Shown here piece by piece: positions 1 to 10,420 of a DNA stretch of 64,000 bases. The DNA lies in the NCBI GenBank assembly GCA_002633005.1, contig NMRA01000072.1, positions 795,957 to 859,956 on the forward strand, read 5' to 3'. Position 1 is the stretch's first letter. Each line of letters starts with the position of its first letter. The notes beneath the pieces are model-generated. The model was not told the DNA's origin and made no database searches. It worked only from the letters and a program-made list of their open reading frames with translations. Origin of the DNA: Phoronis australis (Eukaryota; Phoronida; Phoronidae). The position numbers and the translations under genes were made by a program.

Positions 1-3000
1 TGTAAACTTAGCTACTCGAAAGCACGTGTCGGTTAGAGAGTACTGACTGAACTTTCTCGTCGGCAACTAGCCATGCGCTCTAGAACCTTTCAATGGCGGT
101 CGTAAAGGACAGTAACGCCGTACCTGCATGTAAGAACACAATTTTGTGACCTGACATTTGTGAGTATTTAACGCCGCAGATAAGAGCATGATCTAAACAT
201 TTTCTCGATGATGTAAAAATCAATTTTGGCGCTTAAAAATGGTGGGAAAATTTTGCGACCTGGCATTTATGAATGAGAGCTGAATTTTAAAAATGCGACC
301 TGGGATTCTAGCTACGTCGCAAACTACGACCGGGCGATTTACATAGCGTCGTGCCCTGATTTACTTGTCTGGTAAAATTCTCGGGAAACTATGGCCGACA
401 CCATTGTACAAGTTTTATGGCGCAAGAACCGTGCTACGGAACGGATCTTCTTCTATAGCAGCTTTTCCCGCTAGGTTTTGTGTCTCCGTGAATCTTTGCT
501 TTGGCGCTTGCCGACTGATATAGCCTTGAGCACGTTTTTCATTTTACTCAAGCGAACTGTTTAGTCAGAGGTGCAGTGGGCGTAATGTGAATGTGCGGTT
601 CACGTTTTTCAGGTTATTATGCAATCACAAAATCTATTCAAACCGTGCTGATACATTGCCCTTCGGGATATGTTTACGTTATACACCACTAGAACGCTAT
701 GTGCCATACCATCGGTTCAAGTCTCCTATGATAGCCGTAATAGTGGCAGGCACAAAGCAAGTGGCCGACAGTCGACAGGACATGTGTCTTCAGAGTTGAA
801 CTGAAGGTAAGACATCGTGAATCTCAACACAAGAAAAGGAAAACGAAATGTCAGCTTTAGACAGCGACATAGCCGTATTTGGACTCATGTTTTTCATCAT
901 GAATTTGATTTTGAACTATAACCTTAAAAATTCTTTTTTAATACTCCCGGCCTTGCGACACTACGTCCGACACTGGGTATACAAGTTTGCTTGGAGAAGG
1001 ATGATGTCGATTTATCGAATTTTAACCCGCCGCAAAAATCATTGAAAGGAATATCATTTGCTTATCAGAACTCATATTGAGTCCATTTTGGTCAGTTCTA
1101 GACTCATAAACATGTAAATCAGAAAGAAGGGGCCCTTGCCTTGTTGAATCACATCAGAAAACGCTATTTTGATTGTGAAGCGTGGGCTTCAGTGCCCAGT
1201 TGCATTGCATGAAGCAGTCCCAAATAGAGACTCGACTAAGTTTCCTAAATCTACTGCGGACATGTCGTGAAAACACAGATCGTCCTTTCTTATGCTGTTT
1301 GAGTCTCACTACCAAGTCAATTTTTGGCTTTGATACAAATCTAGAGTGAGCTGTTCGATCGTTGAATTCTCAATATAATTGAAAATAAGCAGGGATGTTT
1401 TCATGCAACGCATCTAATTTAAGGACTAAATCCTTACTTATTTTGACTGTATTTTAGTTATTAGAAGATGTCATAGGTCAAAGAAGAGCTTATAATAAAG
1501 ATAAATGATCGAAAAAAATATTACATCTGTCAGTAAAGAACGAACAAAATACGCAAACGATTTAGGAAACTTTTAAGTTTCCTCAATCGTTTAAAACTGA
1601 GACCCTATAGAAAGATTCCATTACGAAAACTGCCGAATTCCTGGGGAGCGCCATATTGAGGTCACGCCATTACAGGCATGCTAGACTAAACACTGGAGTC
1701 AGTACAGCCTGTCTGTAAAACAAGCCTTCTGAGCTGGTGTGCCAGCTGCTTGTGTTTTGTATTCCGTAGCAGATCAGCTGATTTGAAATCATTGATAGGG
1801 GGTGAAACATAAAGACAGTACAAATCACACAATACTGCAAAGTATATGGTTGCAATACCACCAAAAATGGGTACATCATATAGGCCTACGTATCTAAAGC
1901 ATTTGGGGCGCAGGGGTAGTGACAAATACATTAAAAAATCTGGATTTCTGAAATACCTTTTACCAGGAAGGGACCCAAAGACAAAGTTATGGCAGATAGA
2001 GGTTTTATTATTGATGAACTCCTGTTTCCAAGACGAGTTAAGTTAAACATACCAGCTTTCACCAAAGGCAAGTCACACCTTAGTAAAAAAGGTCTGACAA
2101 CTGAAAAACATGGCGCATTTCCACAGTAAGAATCCATTTGGAGCGAGCAATACGGAGACTTAAATGTTTTCAAAATTTTGAGTACCGGTGTTCCAGTGTA
2201 AAGCACAGAATCAGTAGATAACTAGTGGATTTGTACGTGCTGGGCTTGTGAACCTACGTGCTGATCTAATCAGAGATCAAAATTTGGATGACTAACTTCC
2301 GGAGTTTTTAAGTTGCCCATTCCAAGTGGTAACATGTAGCCTACTGTTTCAAGAAATTTCTGAAAGTAAAATGTACGCAACTGTGCAACAGTTTGTTCAA
2401 CAAAGCTTTCACTGTGTAGCACATCCACGCCATAATAAAGTCATTGCCACGAACTTTAAAATTAGCCGAAGGTGTAGCTTCTGTTTTGGCATAAAACATA
2501 TGTGATCAAGGTCATTGTCAGTTGTGTACAGAATTAGTTTTGCTTTCCCTTAAGTCCAGTACAAAACATGGTTGTTGATACCATTTTTAAATGGACTGTT
2601 TGATGTGGATATCACCAGGACAGTAATGTGGAGCAACTGAACTACTAAGTGACTCACGAAAATAATCTTAATAACAGTTGTTAAGATTGTTTTAGTGATT
2701 CACTAAGTTCAACTAATGGGAATCATAGGAAATTCATCACAATGTTGCAATCTTAGTATATGGTCATTTGGCTCTGGGATGTTTCTGTGAACACTGTGTC
2801 ATGCCTGTTTAAGAACGTGTGTGGATAGATTCCAGGGGACAGTTCAGCCTCAAGAAAGTAAACAAATCATAGGAGTCGGTACATGACCAACGCTGGAACA
2901 GAATCCATTTGAAATAATTAAAACCCAAGTTAAAATATTAACAAACAACAAATTCATGTCACATCACATATTTAATAAAACACAGACCTTATACAACCCA

Positions 3001-4180
3001 GGAATATGACTTTGAATAGCTCACTACTATGCTGAACAGCTAAGCTGTTTTTGTTTTGAGCATTTCCTGTAATGACTGACTTTGGTATGCGAAGCCTGTG
3101 GCTGTTATGTAAAGTATTGTACGAAGTTACAGGGTCTCTTGTTTCATGCAACCGCAGAACCGGGCACACGAAGAGTACACTGGACACGTTGTTATCAATG
3201 ATCTGGCCCATAGTAAAGAGCTTCTTTGAATTACGCAATTCAGGTCTGTTGTGTTTAATATCACAGTGAAGCACCCGGTACCGGCTTACACTGTGTTTAC
3301 TTTTCACACCGAAGTTGTCCTGGCGATACATGTTTTTATCATTTGTTAGTCATTGTAATGTCGTGTGGAGAGAGAAGTGAGGAAGGCGTATTTACTCGAA
3401 CACTGCTTGATTGCCGCGGGCAGACTAACTACTGTACAGCAACAAGTTATTGCGATGCACAAGACCACATGTACACTGAGTCACATAAAACTGCTTGGCA
3501 AGAGTTATGTAATAAACCAGTCTAATTGTGCAATAATTAGTAAGTGTCTTAGTTCCAGTAAAAACCACGAATCTATTACATAACCTCTTAGAAAAACAAG
3601 AAAGCAGCTCACCTAGTGGTGGGTTGGGTACGTAGCTCAACTCGGAGATTTGGGCGTGTCTGGCAGGGGTAGAACAACACTGAATTTATCTGGCAGTGTT
3701 CATTCATGATACATTTGTTTATGTTGACTAATTTGAAACCAGTTTCAGGTGGTTACCTCTTGGGTTGATCTAGCTCAACTTTTGGCCTGATTTAAAACCG
3801 TCTGGCTGACGTTCCCCACCACTGAAATTGTCTGGCAGCGGATAATTTTGATACGGTGAATTGAGTAGTAGGTGTCGCAGGTATTTTTAAGTGGTTACCA
3901 GAAAATTGATCAAGCTCAATTTTGAGTGTAGCGTCATTCTCATGGCCCCCTAACCACACCCACGAGAGCGAATCTGTCAGATGGCCATTTCCTAGCGTTG
4001 GGATACCCATGGATCACTGTGGTATCAAAGAAAATTGGTTAGTTTACCTTTCCATGCCCAAAATACCACCGGGATCCCGATATAGCCTCGTGCTCTACCT
4101 GGGACAAAGGCAGGGTCGAAATGGGCAGAGCGAAGGTCTGTAGTGGAGCGTGGGAGACGGAGTTCGTGTAAACTTTGCAT
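1..4180. other. gene-free left flank
   Basis: I find no reading frame here with recognisable protein similarity or a convincing exon border. The frames present are short and of low-complexity composition. Around 1190-1235 there is a stretch (GCATGAAGCAGTCCCAAATAG) that resembles the end of the inverted-repeat element at 28465-28841, so at least some of this DNA is old mobile-element material. The block 3640-3910 holds two diverged direct modules sharing 'gtggttacc' and 'tctggca' phrases. Confidence 0.5.
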
Positions 4181-4476
4181 TTGAATTAATAGATAATTGT
4201 ATTCGATCAAGACTTCCGTGGCAACCAAATTACGATTCGAATCCATTCTTTTGGAATTCACTTGAAATTCTAATTTATAATTAATAAAAAAAGAATGCAC
4301 ACACCACGTGAGTCTCGTCTTCCTGGGCTCATCAATATATCATAACCCCAGATAGAACGAATAAAATTCGTTTTTTTGGTGAAATGAGTGTCCTGGAGGC
4401 AGTCCATACAACACTTTTTCTCTCTTAGAAAGTGTTTTATTACGTCTCTACAATTCATTGAGATAATGCTAACCAT
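4180..4476 (-). mobile_element. LINE endonuclease fragment (decayed)
   Basis: Reading on the minus strand from 4476, the translation has the layout of the start of a LINE apurinic-like endonuclease: 'MNCRDVIKHFLREKK', then 'CLQDTHFT', a tryptophan-containing 'IWGYD' and 'SRGVCILF'. The match continues in another frame after about 4300 ('LEFQVNSKRMDSN', 'EVLIEYNYLL'), so the copy carries at least one frameshift. The order of motifs (NCRG-like, CLQDTHFT, SRGV-ILF) is that of non-LTR retrotransposon ORF2 N-termini. The rest of ORF2 is absent, so this is a dead fragment. Confidence 0.65.
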
Positions 4477-4499
4477 AATCCAGTTTATACAGTGCCGTG

Positions 4500-5660
4500 C
4501 TTATTTCCTTGACTAAAACGTGAGTAAATGAATCAAATCACCAAACCAACTCCAACTAGGCCTACTGTAATTTCCCACGCAACGTAGCACTATTTTCCAG
4601 CTCGACTAAAATGAAAAACGGGACGTTAAGTCACCCGCAATTGCCCAATAGACTTGAAAAAAAATAAATAAACGCCGTCTGGCACTTTTGGGTGTAACGT
4701 CTCCCGTTCGGCAAAAATGCTGTCGGCGACGTTTTTGTGGCGAACACTTCATCCGTGCGTATTGACACAGACCCAGATGCCCCGCTTTTTATCCGAAATT
4801 TCCGCTTTTCAATCCAGATGTCCCGTTTTATCATTCACGAATGTTGACATTGGAGCAGTTGCTTAGTTGTCTCTTTGTCATGAATACATGCGCGCACCCA
4901 GTCTAAAAATGGGGGGCTCGAATTTTTGATAATGTGTACCATTTACTAAGATTCACGGGGTATGTTCAGAGCTACGAATTGTACATTCGCCGAATCCTGG
5001 TAGTTCCCGTCTTTTTAGTGGACTTTTGTCTCGTTGTCTACTTTTTCGGGGTTTTTGTTTATCTGAGGCGGACCTTTTTGCCCTCTTCGCCAAATGGGGG
5101 AGGGGGCTCATTCCAGCCCCCGAGCCCGCCCTGGGTGCGCGCATGGAATATTGTAATTTTTCAGAGTCCACTTTTTAGAATATAAACAATCGTAGAAACG
5201 TGCTCCAATGTCTCATGTTTACGGTAACCCACACTGCATGTACCAGGATCACTAATTCTCTGAAGATAAGAAATGTGTTCGTTTACAACCTACTTTGGAA
5301 AGTCCAACATTGCAGCTTATGTAACGTTCTATCCACAGTACATTTTAAACCTACGCAATAGTTCTTTGCTCATTTTTAACTATAAGAAAGCCTTAGTCTG
5401 CAAATTTCGGATAGGTAGTTGGAGCAATTAGTTTATCCCATTTTTCTAAATGTCACTGCATCCTGAAGAACTGTATCAAAAGGCACTAAAAGTCTAATTA
5501 ATACATAAAATGACTAAATTCTTCACAGCAACTGGGACGGTTCCATATTCTAAACTTTTTGTCTTGAGAGGGTAGAAATCTTTCGTGAATCGTTGAAATT
5601 ATTTCCCGGTTGGTTCAATTAGTAATAATATTGAAGCGCTCAAAGACCATAGGCCCACAG
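4500..5660. other. no gene recognised
   Basis: No supported exon. The stretch has short frames on both strands with no recognisable motifs. A G/C-rich patch at 5090-5140 gives a proline-rich translation that I regard as chance. Confidence 0.45.
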
Positions 5661-5664
5661 TACA

Positions 5665-5822
5665 CAGGGGCGGATCCAGGATCTTTGAGTTGGGGGGGGT
5701 CAGGGCAGAGGATTTGCCAGGATTTTGCCCGTCAGACATTTGCACCCCCGAATTGCCAAATGGAACCTGGGAGAATTTTAGGGGGGCCATGGCCCCCTTG
5801 GCTTCCTCTAAATTCCCCACTG
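5665..5822 (+). mobile_element. short TIR element, CAGGGGCGGATCC family, copy 1
   Basis: A 158-bp block begins CAGGGGCGGATCCAGG and ends with TAAATTCCCCACTG. Related copies at 20282-20442 and 29202-29361 share the internal phrases 'GCCAGGATTTTG', 'AATTGCCAAATGGAA' and 'GGCCATGGCCCC'. The ends are inverted (CAGTGGCGG... in the better-preserved right ends), which is the look of a non-autonomous hAT-type element. I could not define a clean 8-bp target duplication. Confidence 0.65.
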
Positions 5823-6000
5823 GTACAGTTGAACATATATACATATTTCCATACGCGGAATACACGATACAGAAATTAAATATACAGCAAAAATTAATTC
5901 AGGACATTCTAAGAGATTTGTCATTGTGGGCGCAGCGTGATGCACAAACTTAACCAGCTTGATTAAAGTACTAACGATTTGAGGTTCCAATATATTTGGA

Positions 6001-6336
6001 TCACGCCACGCCCGCAAGGGAAGAAATGATATGGTATTGGCCAAAAGCACAGATAAATCGATATTCGACCTCAACGGTATTACATGAACAAAACGGACAA
6101 TATCTGAGCTGACGGTCAATACCATAATGACGACCGGTCTCTTCGTTCAACTTGTGATTTGAGCAAGGCAGTCTTGCCATAGAGCTAATAAAATTAAATG
6201 GTATAAGCAAGGCTAGGTATGATTCAAATCCAAAATCGTTTATGATTAAATTATAAGTTTCGAGTTTAGGACTGTTCAGCTTAATGTTGTCCCACTCCTG
6301 TAAATAACAGTCTTTGAACTTCTGTTCAATGTTCAA
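6001..6336 (-). mobile_element. LINE ORF2 C-terminal fragment
   Basis: The minus-strand frame of 111 residues contains 'LPCSNHKLNEETGRHYGI' followed by 'RYCPFCSCNTVEVEYRFIC'. This is the arrangement found near the C-terminus of many LINE reverse transcriptases: a basic 'R.SNHKL..E.GRH' stretch, then a CxxC...EYHFL-type zinc motif. It is an isolated piece with no RT domain attached and nothing to suggest it is expressed. Confidence 0.65.
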
Positions 6337-6339
6337 GTG

Positions 6340-7930
6340 TTATTCAAAACAATTCTTCACACTCGACGTTGTTGTAACCACACCAGACCAAAACCATACT
6401 TACATAATAATAATAATCTAACAGAGGTACTCCAAGAATGTCTTCCAACACAGTCCAGATCAAACAACATGTCACAGACAGCTCTACAGCACCTTGTTTT
6501 TGACATGCAATGCCTACCCACAAAATCCCCCCAAGCTTGGCCTACCCTAATTTTATTATGGCCGTGGCAGCAGCTCAACTGTTCAGTGCCACCTTAAATC
6601 GAAATGGTTTTGATGTTCTAGTTGGTAGTGGAATAGAAGAATCCTATTACGATAAGGAGTGTTATGAGACCGACTCTGTGAGAATAAATGATCTCATTCC
6701 ATGTCCGTTTTTAGCTAGCTAAACAAGTCGAGGAGCAGCTTTAAAGCGTACCTACAGTGTTTTTTTGCACTTTTCGAGGTTTAAACCGTATGTAATAATT
6801 TTATGTCATAAAATCTAACTAAAGAAACACTTGTTTTGGAAAATAGTTGAACTTTAAATTTAAAGAAAAATTAACGAGTTTTTTGGTTTCCTGCCATGTG
6901 ATGTCATCAGTGGAAGACGTTGGTCAATTGACAGCATACATGCAATGGTGGATAGTAGTGATTTTGTAAGTTACAAAGGCTTAGTATTAGTAGACGGGTA
7001 TTATTATGACAGGTATGGAGATGTGAGTGAAGACGACACTCGGGCCATAGGCGTAACAGATATTGAGTTTGACCTCGCCATATCAGCAGACTGCGTGTTT
7101 GAGGCCGTACGAAATCGACCCTCCCTCGAGTCAAGCCGAGTCTGCGGACAGTCCTGATTTCAGAGCTGACATTTTTAGTCTTTCGTTGAACCACTATTTA
7201 ACTTTCTAGCCAATTTAGTGTCGAATAATATGCATTTATATGCGCTAACTGCGAAGCGATACCGAAGCTAGTTTACAGTGAAACAACACGTGTAGTTGAG
7301 ATAAAAGGTCATATATATTATGACAAACTAAACTACTACAGATATCAGTAATTACAAAAGTTATATAACATGTTGAACTGTAAAGGTGGGTGACAATCTG
7401 CCACAGATGCAGCAGAAGGATGCATCCGCCCACCCAAGGGAGAGCGAGCGAGGCTGACAAAAGTAGCATAAGAAAAAGGGGGCAAAAGTAAGCCCGTAAA
7501 AGGAAAATGCGAACATGGAGTGGTACAGCTAGGTAGCATGACACAACAAAAACAAAATCATGGAGGGACACTGACCTGAGTATCCAAACAATATGATAAT
7601 GAGGACGAAGCAGTATTACATAAAATAATTTAATACTTACTGAAATAATTTATTTTACGAACTGTAAATCTATAAACGAAATTTTTACCCTTGACTGTTA
7701 AAGCCCAGTCGCGAATAGCGACCATATTGATTTCATTTTTTCGAATGGCGAAGGCTTTGTCAAGAACGATCACATCTAATCATTGTGATGCTAACTGGTA
7801 AATGATATTCGTTCCTGTCTTGTCTGTTCCAAAATTACGGCTGAACTGAAACTAAGGATCACCCAATGTTCCTGACTACCCCGTTCCCAGCAATGGTACA
7901 ACACAATACACTGTTATTGTCCACGAAATG
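6340..7930. other. no gene recognised
   Basis: Several short frames on both strands (for example 6945-7157 plus and 7245-7571 minus) have no motif I recognise and overlap each other. I see no exon border or repeat that would let me choose one. Confidence 0.4.
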
Positions 7931-7937
7931 CACTTAC

Positions 7938-8187
7938 ACGTTGGAGAATCCTTCGTCAAGTCTCCGTTTCTGCGACGGGTCGAAGCACGACTCTTTAAAA
8001 TGGGCTGCCGTAAGCCCGCAGTGGCCTCTGAACTGGTTGCTTGCTCCACCGTGTACTGCTATACCTGTGTTCGACGTACGAACCTGTGCCATTTCTGAGC
8101 GATGTTGGGGTCTTTTGGAAACTCAAAAACTGAAATATTATCTCTCCGGTTGCTATTATTGCATTCTCCGCACGCTCACCGTTTCAT
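7938..8187 (-). pseudogene. broken THAP-domain exon
   Basis: Minus-strand ATG at 8187 opens M-K-R-stop-A-C-G-E-C-N-N-S and continues 'NISVFEFPKDPNIAQKWHRFVRR'. This is the THAP zinc-finger signature: a Cx2-4C start, a basic loop, then an FPKDP/KW..FVRR segment. The TGA at codon 4 sits where the first zinc-binding cysteine is expected. A TAG follows after FVRRTQV. A later part in another frame reads 'AAHFKESCFDPSQKRRL', like the THAP 'CSxHF....F' segment with its cysteine lost. A splice-donor-like GTAAGT follows at 7937-7932. Two stops and a frame change make this a relic of a THAP gene or P-element-like transposase. Confidence 0.55.
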
Positions 8188-8403
8188 AATACTCGTTTCA
8201 AGCAATGTTCGACTCTTTTCGAGACCACTCTGCCTCACGACTGGTGTAACACGACAATGGCGGAGAACGGACTTCCATTGATGACATCACACAAAATTTT
8301 TCACTTTTCAATTTTTGCGTTTATTTAGTGATTACATGTACACAAATTGAAGAAGAAATACTTAAAATGTCATACCAATCTTGTGAAGGGTTTAAAACAT
8401 TGC

Positions 8404-8700
8404 TTAAAATAAGGAAGAGATAACCAGCACGAAGAGATCTCTTCCTGGTAAAATGCGTTTGTTCGCCACGTGCAACCTAAAATCTCTGCCTAACCGCAAA
8501 ATATCTGCCCTGGTCATTAACCTAACTTGTGCAATGTTTTCTGGTTTTATTTTTAGCCTTTGCTGTACTCCATAACAAGCACCAAGGATGCACAATTCTG
8601 ACGAAGGAACATCATCTTCATCGGAATCTGACGATGCGAAAAAACCATGTGGGTGGAGTGGGTTACGAGTATTCACAATGTTACTGTGTCTTTTTGGCAT
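8404..8700 (-). CDS. unassigned 98-residue frame
   Basis: A minus-strand frame upstream of the THAP relic starts M-P-K-R-H and has an acidic Ser/Asp patch (SSDSDEDD) followed by a basic, helical-looking segment ('RADILRLGRDF', 'VANKRILPG'). I do not recognise the family. Its composition is more protein-like than the neighbouring frames and it lies on the same strand as the THAP relic, so the two could belong to one decayed gene or transposon. There is no direct evidence that it is translated. Confidence 0.2.
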   Translation of the reverse strand: MPKRHSNIVNTRNPLHPHGFFASSDSDEDDVPSSELCILGACYGVQQRLKIKPENIAQVRLMTRADILRLGRDFRLHVANKRILPGRDLFVLVISSLF

Positions 8701-8995
8701 CGGAGTAAGGGTAAGCTCGTCATTTTGAAGTAAAATGATAAACGAGTTTCAAGCAGCAAGAGACCTATTCTTTGTAATATACCGTGTCATGTTTAGTGTG
8801 AGGCTAAAAACGACATTATTGGTGAGAAAGTTTCTGAAATAGACCTCAACGTGAAATCGGTCAATCGATCTTTTGGCAAAATAAAAATCTCGGTCGATAA
8901 GTGCCAGAGTATTTTAAGCATATGACAATATAAAAAGTTATGATGATGATATGAAATCTTATGATCATAAGAAGTTTCAGACTCATGTTGGCTCT

Positions 8996-9065
8996 CCAAA
9001 GGACACTTGGAAATATATAAAAAATATGAACCAAAGGACACTTGGAAATATATAAAAAATATGAA
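8996..9065. repeat. two tandem 35-bp units
   Basis: The unit CCAAAGGACACTTGGAAATA... (35 bp) occurs twice head to tail, 8996-9030 and 9031-9065, with no difference between copies, implying a recent tandem duplication. Confidence 0.9.
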
Positions 9066-9150
9066 ATACAATTTTCTCGACAAGTTTTCCTCCCAAATTC
9101 AAAATTACTGATGAGATTCATTTTGTATGTGACGAGGATGAGAATTTAAA

Positions 9151-9218
9151 TCATTTTAATATGTACTTTAGCACTATTGCCCCATCATTTTAATATGTAC
9201 TTTAGCACTATTGCCCCA
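9151..9218. repeat. two tandem 34-bp units
   Basis: The unit beginning TCATTTTAATATGTACTTTA is repeated exactly at 9151-9184 and 9185-9218. It lies 85 bp from the 35-bp duplication and is unrelated to it in sequence. Confidence 0.9.
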
Positions 9219-9321
9219 TCATCACAAATAACTTTTTTCAAATACGTCACGTAGTCCTTTTTAATTTTGAGTCAGTTGTTGGATTTGACACCAATTTCTG
9301 CTATTGATACGAGAATAGTAA

Positions 9322-9390
9322 CATGGGCGGCGCAGCACTGAAAAAAGTGTGGGACTATAGCCCCCAGTCCACTATGGTGCGCCGCCCATG
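9322..9390 (-). mobile_element. 69-bp CATGGGCGGCGC element, copy 1
   Basis: The block begins CATGGGCGGCGC and ends GCGCCGCCCATG, giving 12-bp terminal inverted repeats around a short core (ACTATAGCCCCCAG on the plus strand). Relatives at 27424-27486, 27494-27560 and 45538-45607 share the same core, GGGGCTATAG...CACTTTTTTCAGTG, in the opposite orientation. The size and ends suggest a very small palindromic MITE. Confidence 0.75.
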
Positions 9391-9524
9391 AGTAGTCAAT
9401 TCTCTTCCAGACAAACCTACCTGTGGGATATGCATGAAAATAATCATAATTAAACATTTTGAGTAATTGATTGATCTACTGCGTGTCCATTTTAAGCAAT
9501 CTATTTTTTTTTAAAAATCATCCC

Positions 9525-9662
9525 AAAATTAGGAAAACTGACATCTTGAATGAGATTCCTGTACTTAAAAAGGAGGATCCGTTGTTTTTAGATAATTACA
9601 AACCTATTTCTGTCTCCCGTGTTTTTCAAAGATTTTTGAAAAAGTTTATCTACAATCAGGGG
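9525..9662 (+). mobile_element. LINE reverse-transcriptase fragment
   Basis: The plus-strand translation contains 'ILNEIPVLKKEDPLFLDNYKPISVSRVFQRFLKKFIYN'-type order: a V/IPVxKKxDP turn, NYKPIS, then a segment ending in a basic helix. This is RT block 1-2 of jockey/CR1-like LINEs ('xPVFKKGDP..NYRPISLLPVFSKILEK'). It is cut off by the 13-bp tandem repeat that follows. Confidence 0.65.
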
Positions 9663-9674
9663 TCTATAGTGGCT

Positions 9675-9753
9675 TTGTTATTCACCTTTGTTATTCACCT
9701 TTGTTATTCACCTTTGTTATTCACCTTTTTTATTCACCTTTGTTATTCACCTT
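9675..9753 (+). repeat. 13-bp tandem repeat (TTGTTATTCACCT)n
   Basis: About six head-to-tail copies of a 13-bp unit TTGTTATTCACCT, with one copy carrying TTTTTT in place of TTTGT. It directly abuts the LINE RT fragment. Confidence 0.9.
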
Positions 9754-9816
9754 GGCATCATATGTAAACATACACCAATTAATACAGACAATTCTGAATT
9801 TCTTGTTGTGAAATCG

Positions 9817-9868
9817 TGTGTGTGTGTGTGTGTGCTAGTGTGTGTGCGTGAGAGCGTGCGTGCGTGTG
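9817..9868 (+). repeat. GT-rich microsatellite
   Basis: An uninterrupted (GT)n tract followed by imperfect GT/GC dinucleotides (GTGCGTGCGTGTG). Confidence 0.85.
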
Positions 9869-10420
9869 AGGAATGGGAATTGATTAGCTAATGATGGGCC
9901 AACAGGTATGAACAAATTGTTAACTTCATGAGCTATTGACATTTTATCAAATATCTCATCTGTTTCTCTTCTTGTTTATTCTGGTAACTCTGTGTTAATT
10001 GAAGTTGTCAAGTTCTTTGTGAGAGTAAAGTTACTTTGTAGTTTGAATAAGTAATTTGAAAGTTTACTGTACGTACTAAAGTTTCTCTTTCATTCGACAC
10101 TTAGTGGGGAAGTTTCGGATTAAATTATATTTTTTGTACAGTCGATTTTTATGTTTTATTGAAATTATAAATCGTTTTATCCATGGGTTAAATTGTGCTT
10201 GGTTTTGTTGAACCGTGAGCTTTTGTGAGGAAATTGTTTTTGATGCAACTTACCACGCGAGATGGTTCCAGGGGGGGGGGGGAGGGAGGGAGCGAGCGAG
10301 CGAGCAAGCGAGAGAGAGGCGGTTCTGCTCATCTATAGACCAGAGGGATCCAGGAGTTAGCTGTATTCCGCCACTGTAGACCCTAGTAAATGGCGTGATT
10401 GTACCTTTGCTCTCTTACAG

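Noticed and set aside
7938-8187. Selenocysteine reading of the in-frame TGA in the THAP relic
   Set aside because: A second stop, a frame change and loss of another zinc ligand point to a pseudogene; no SECIS-like element sought or seen.
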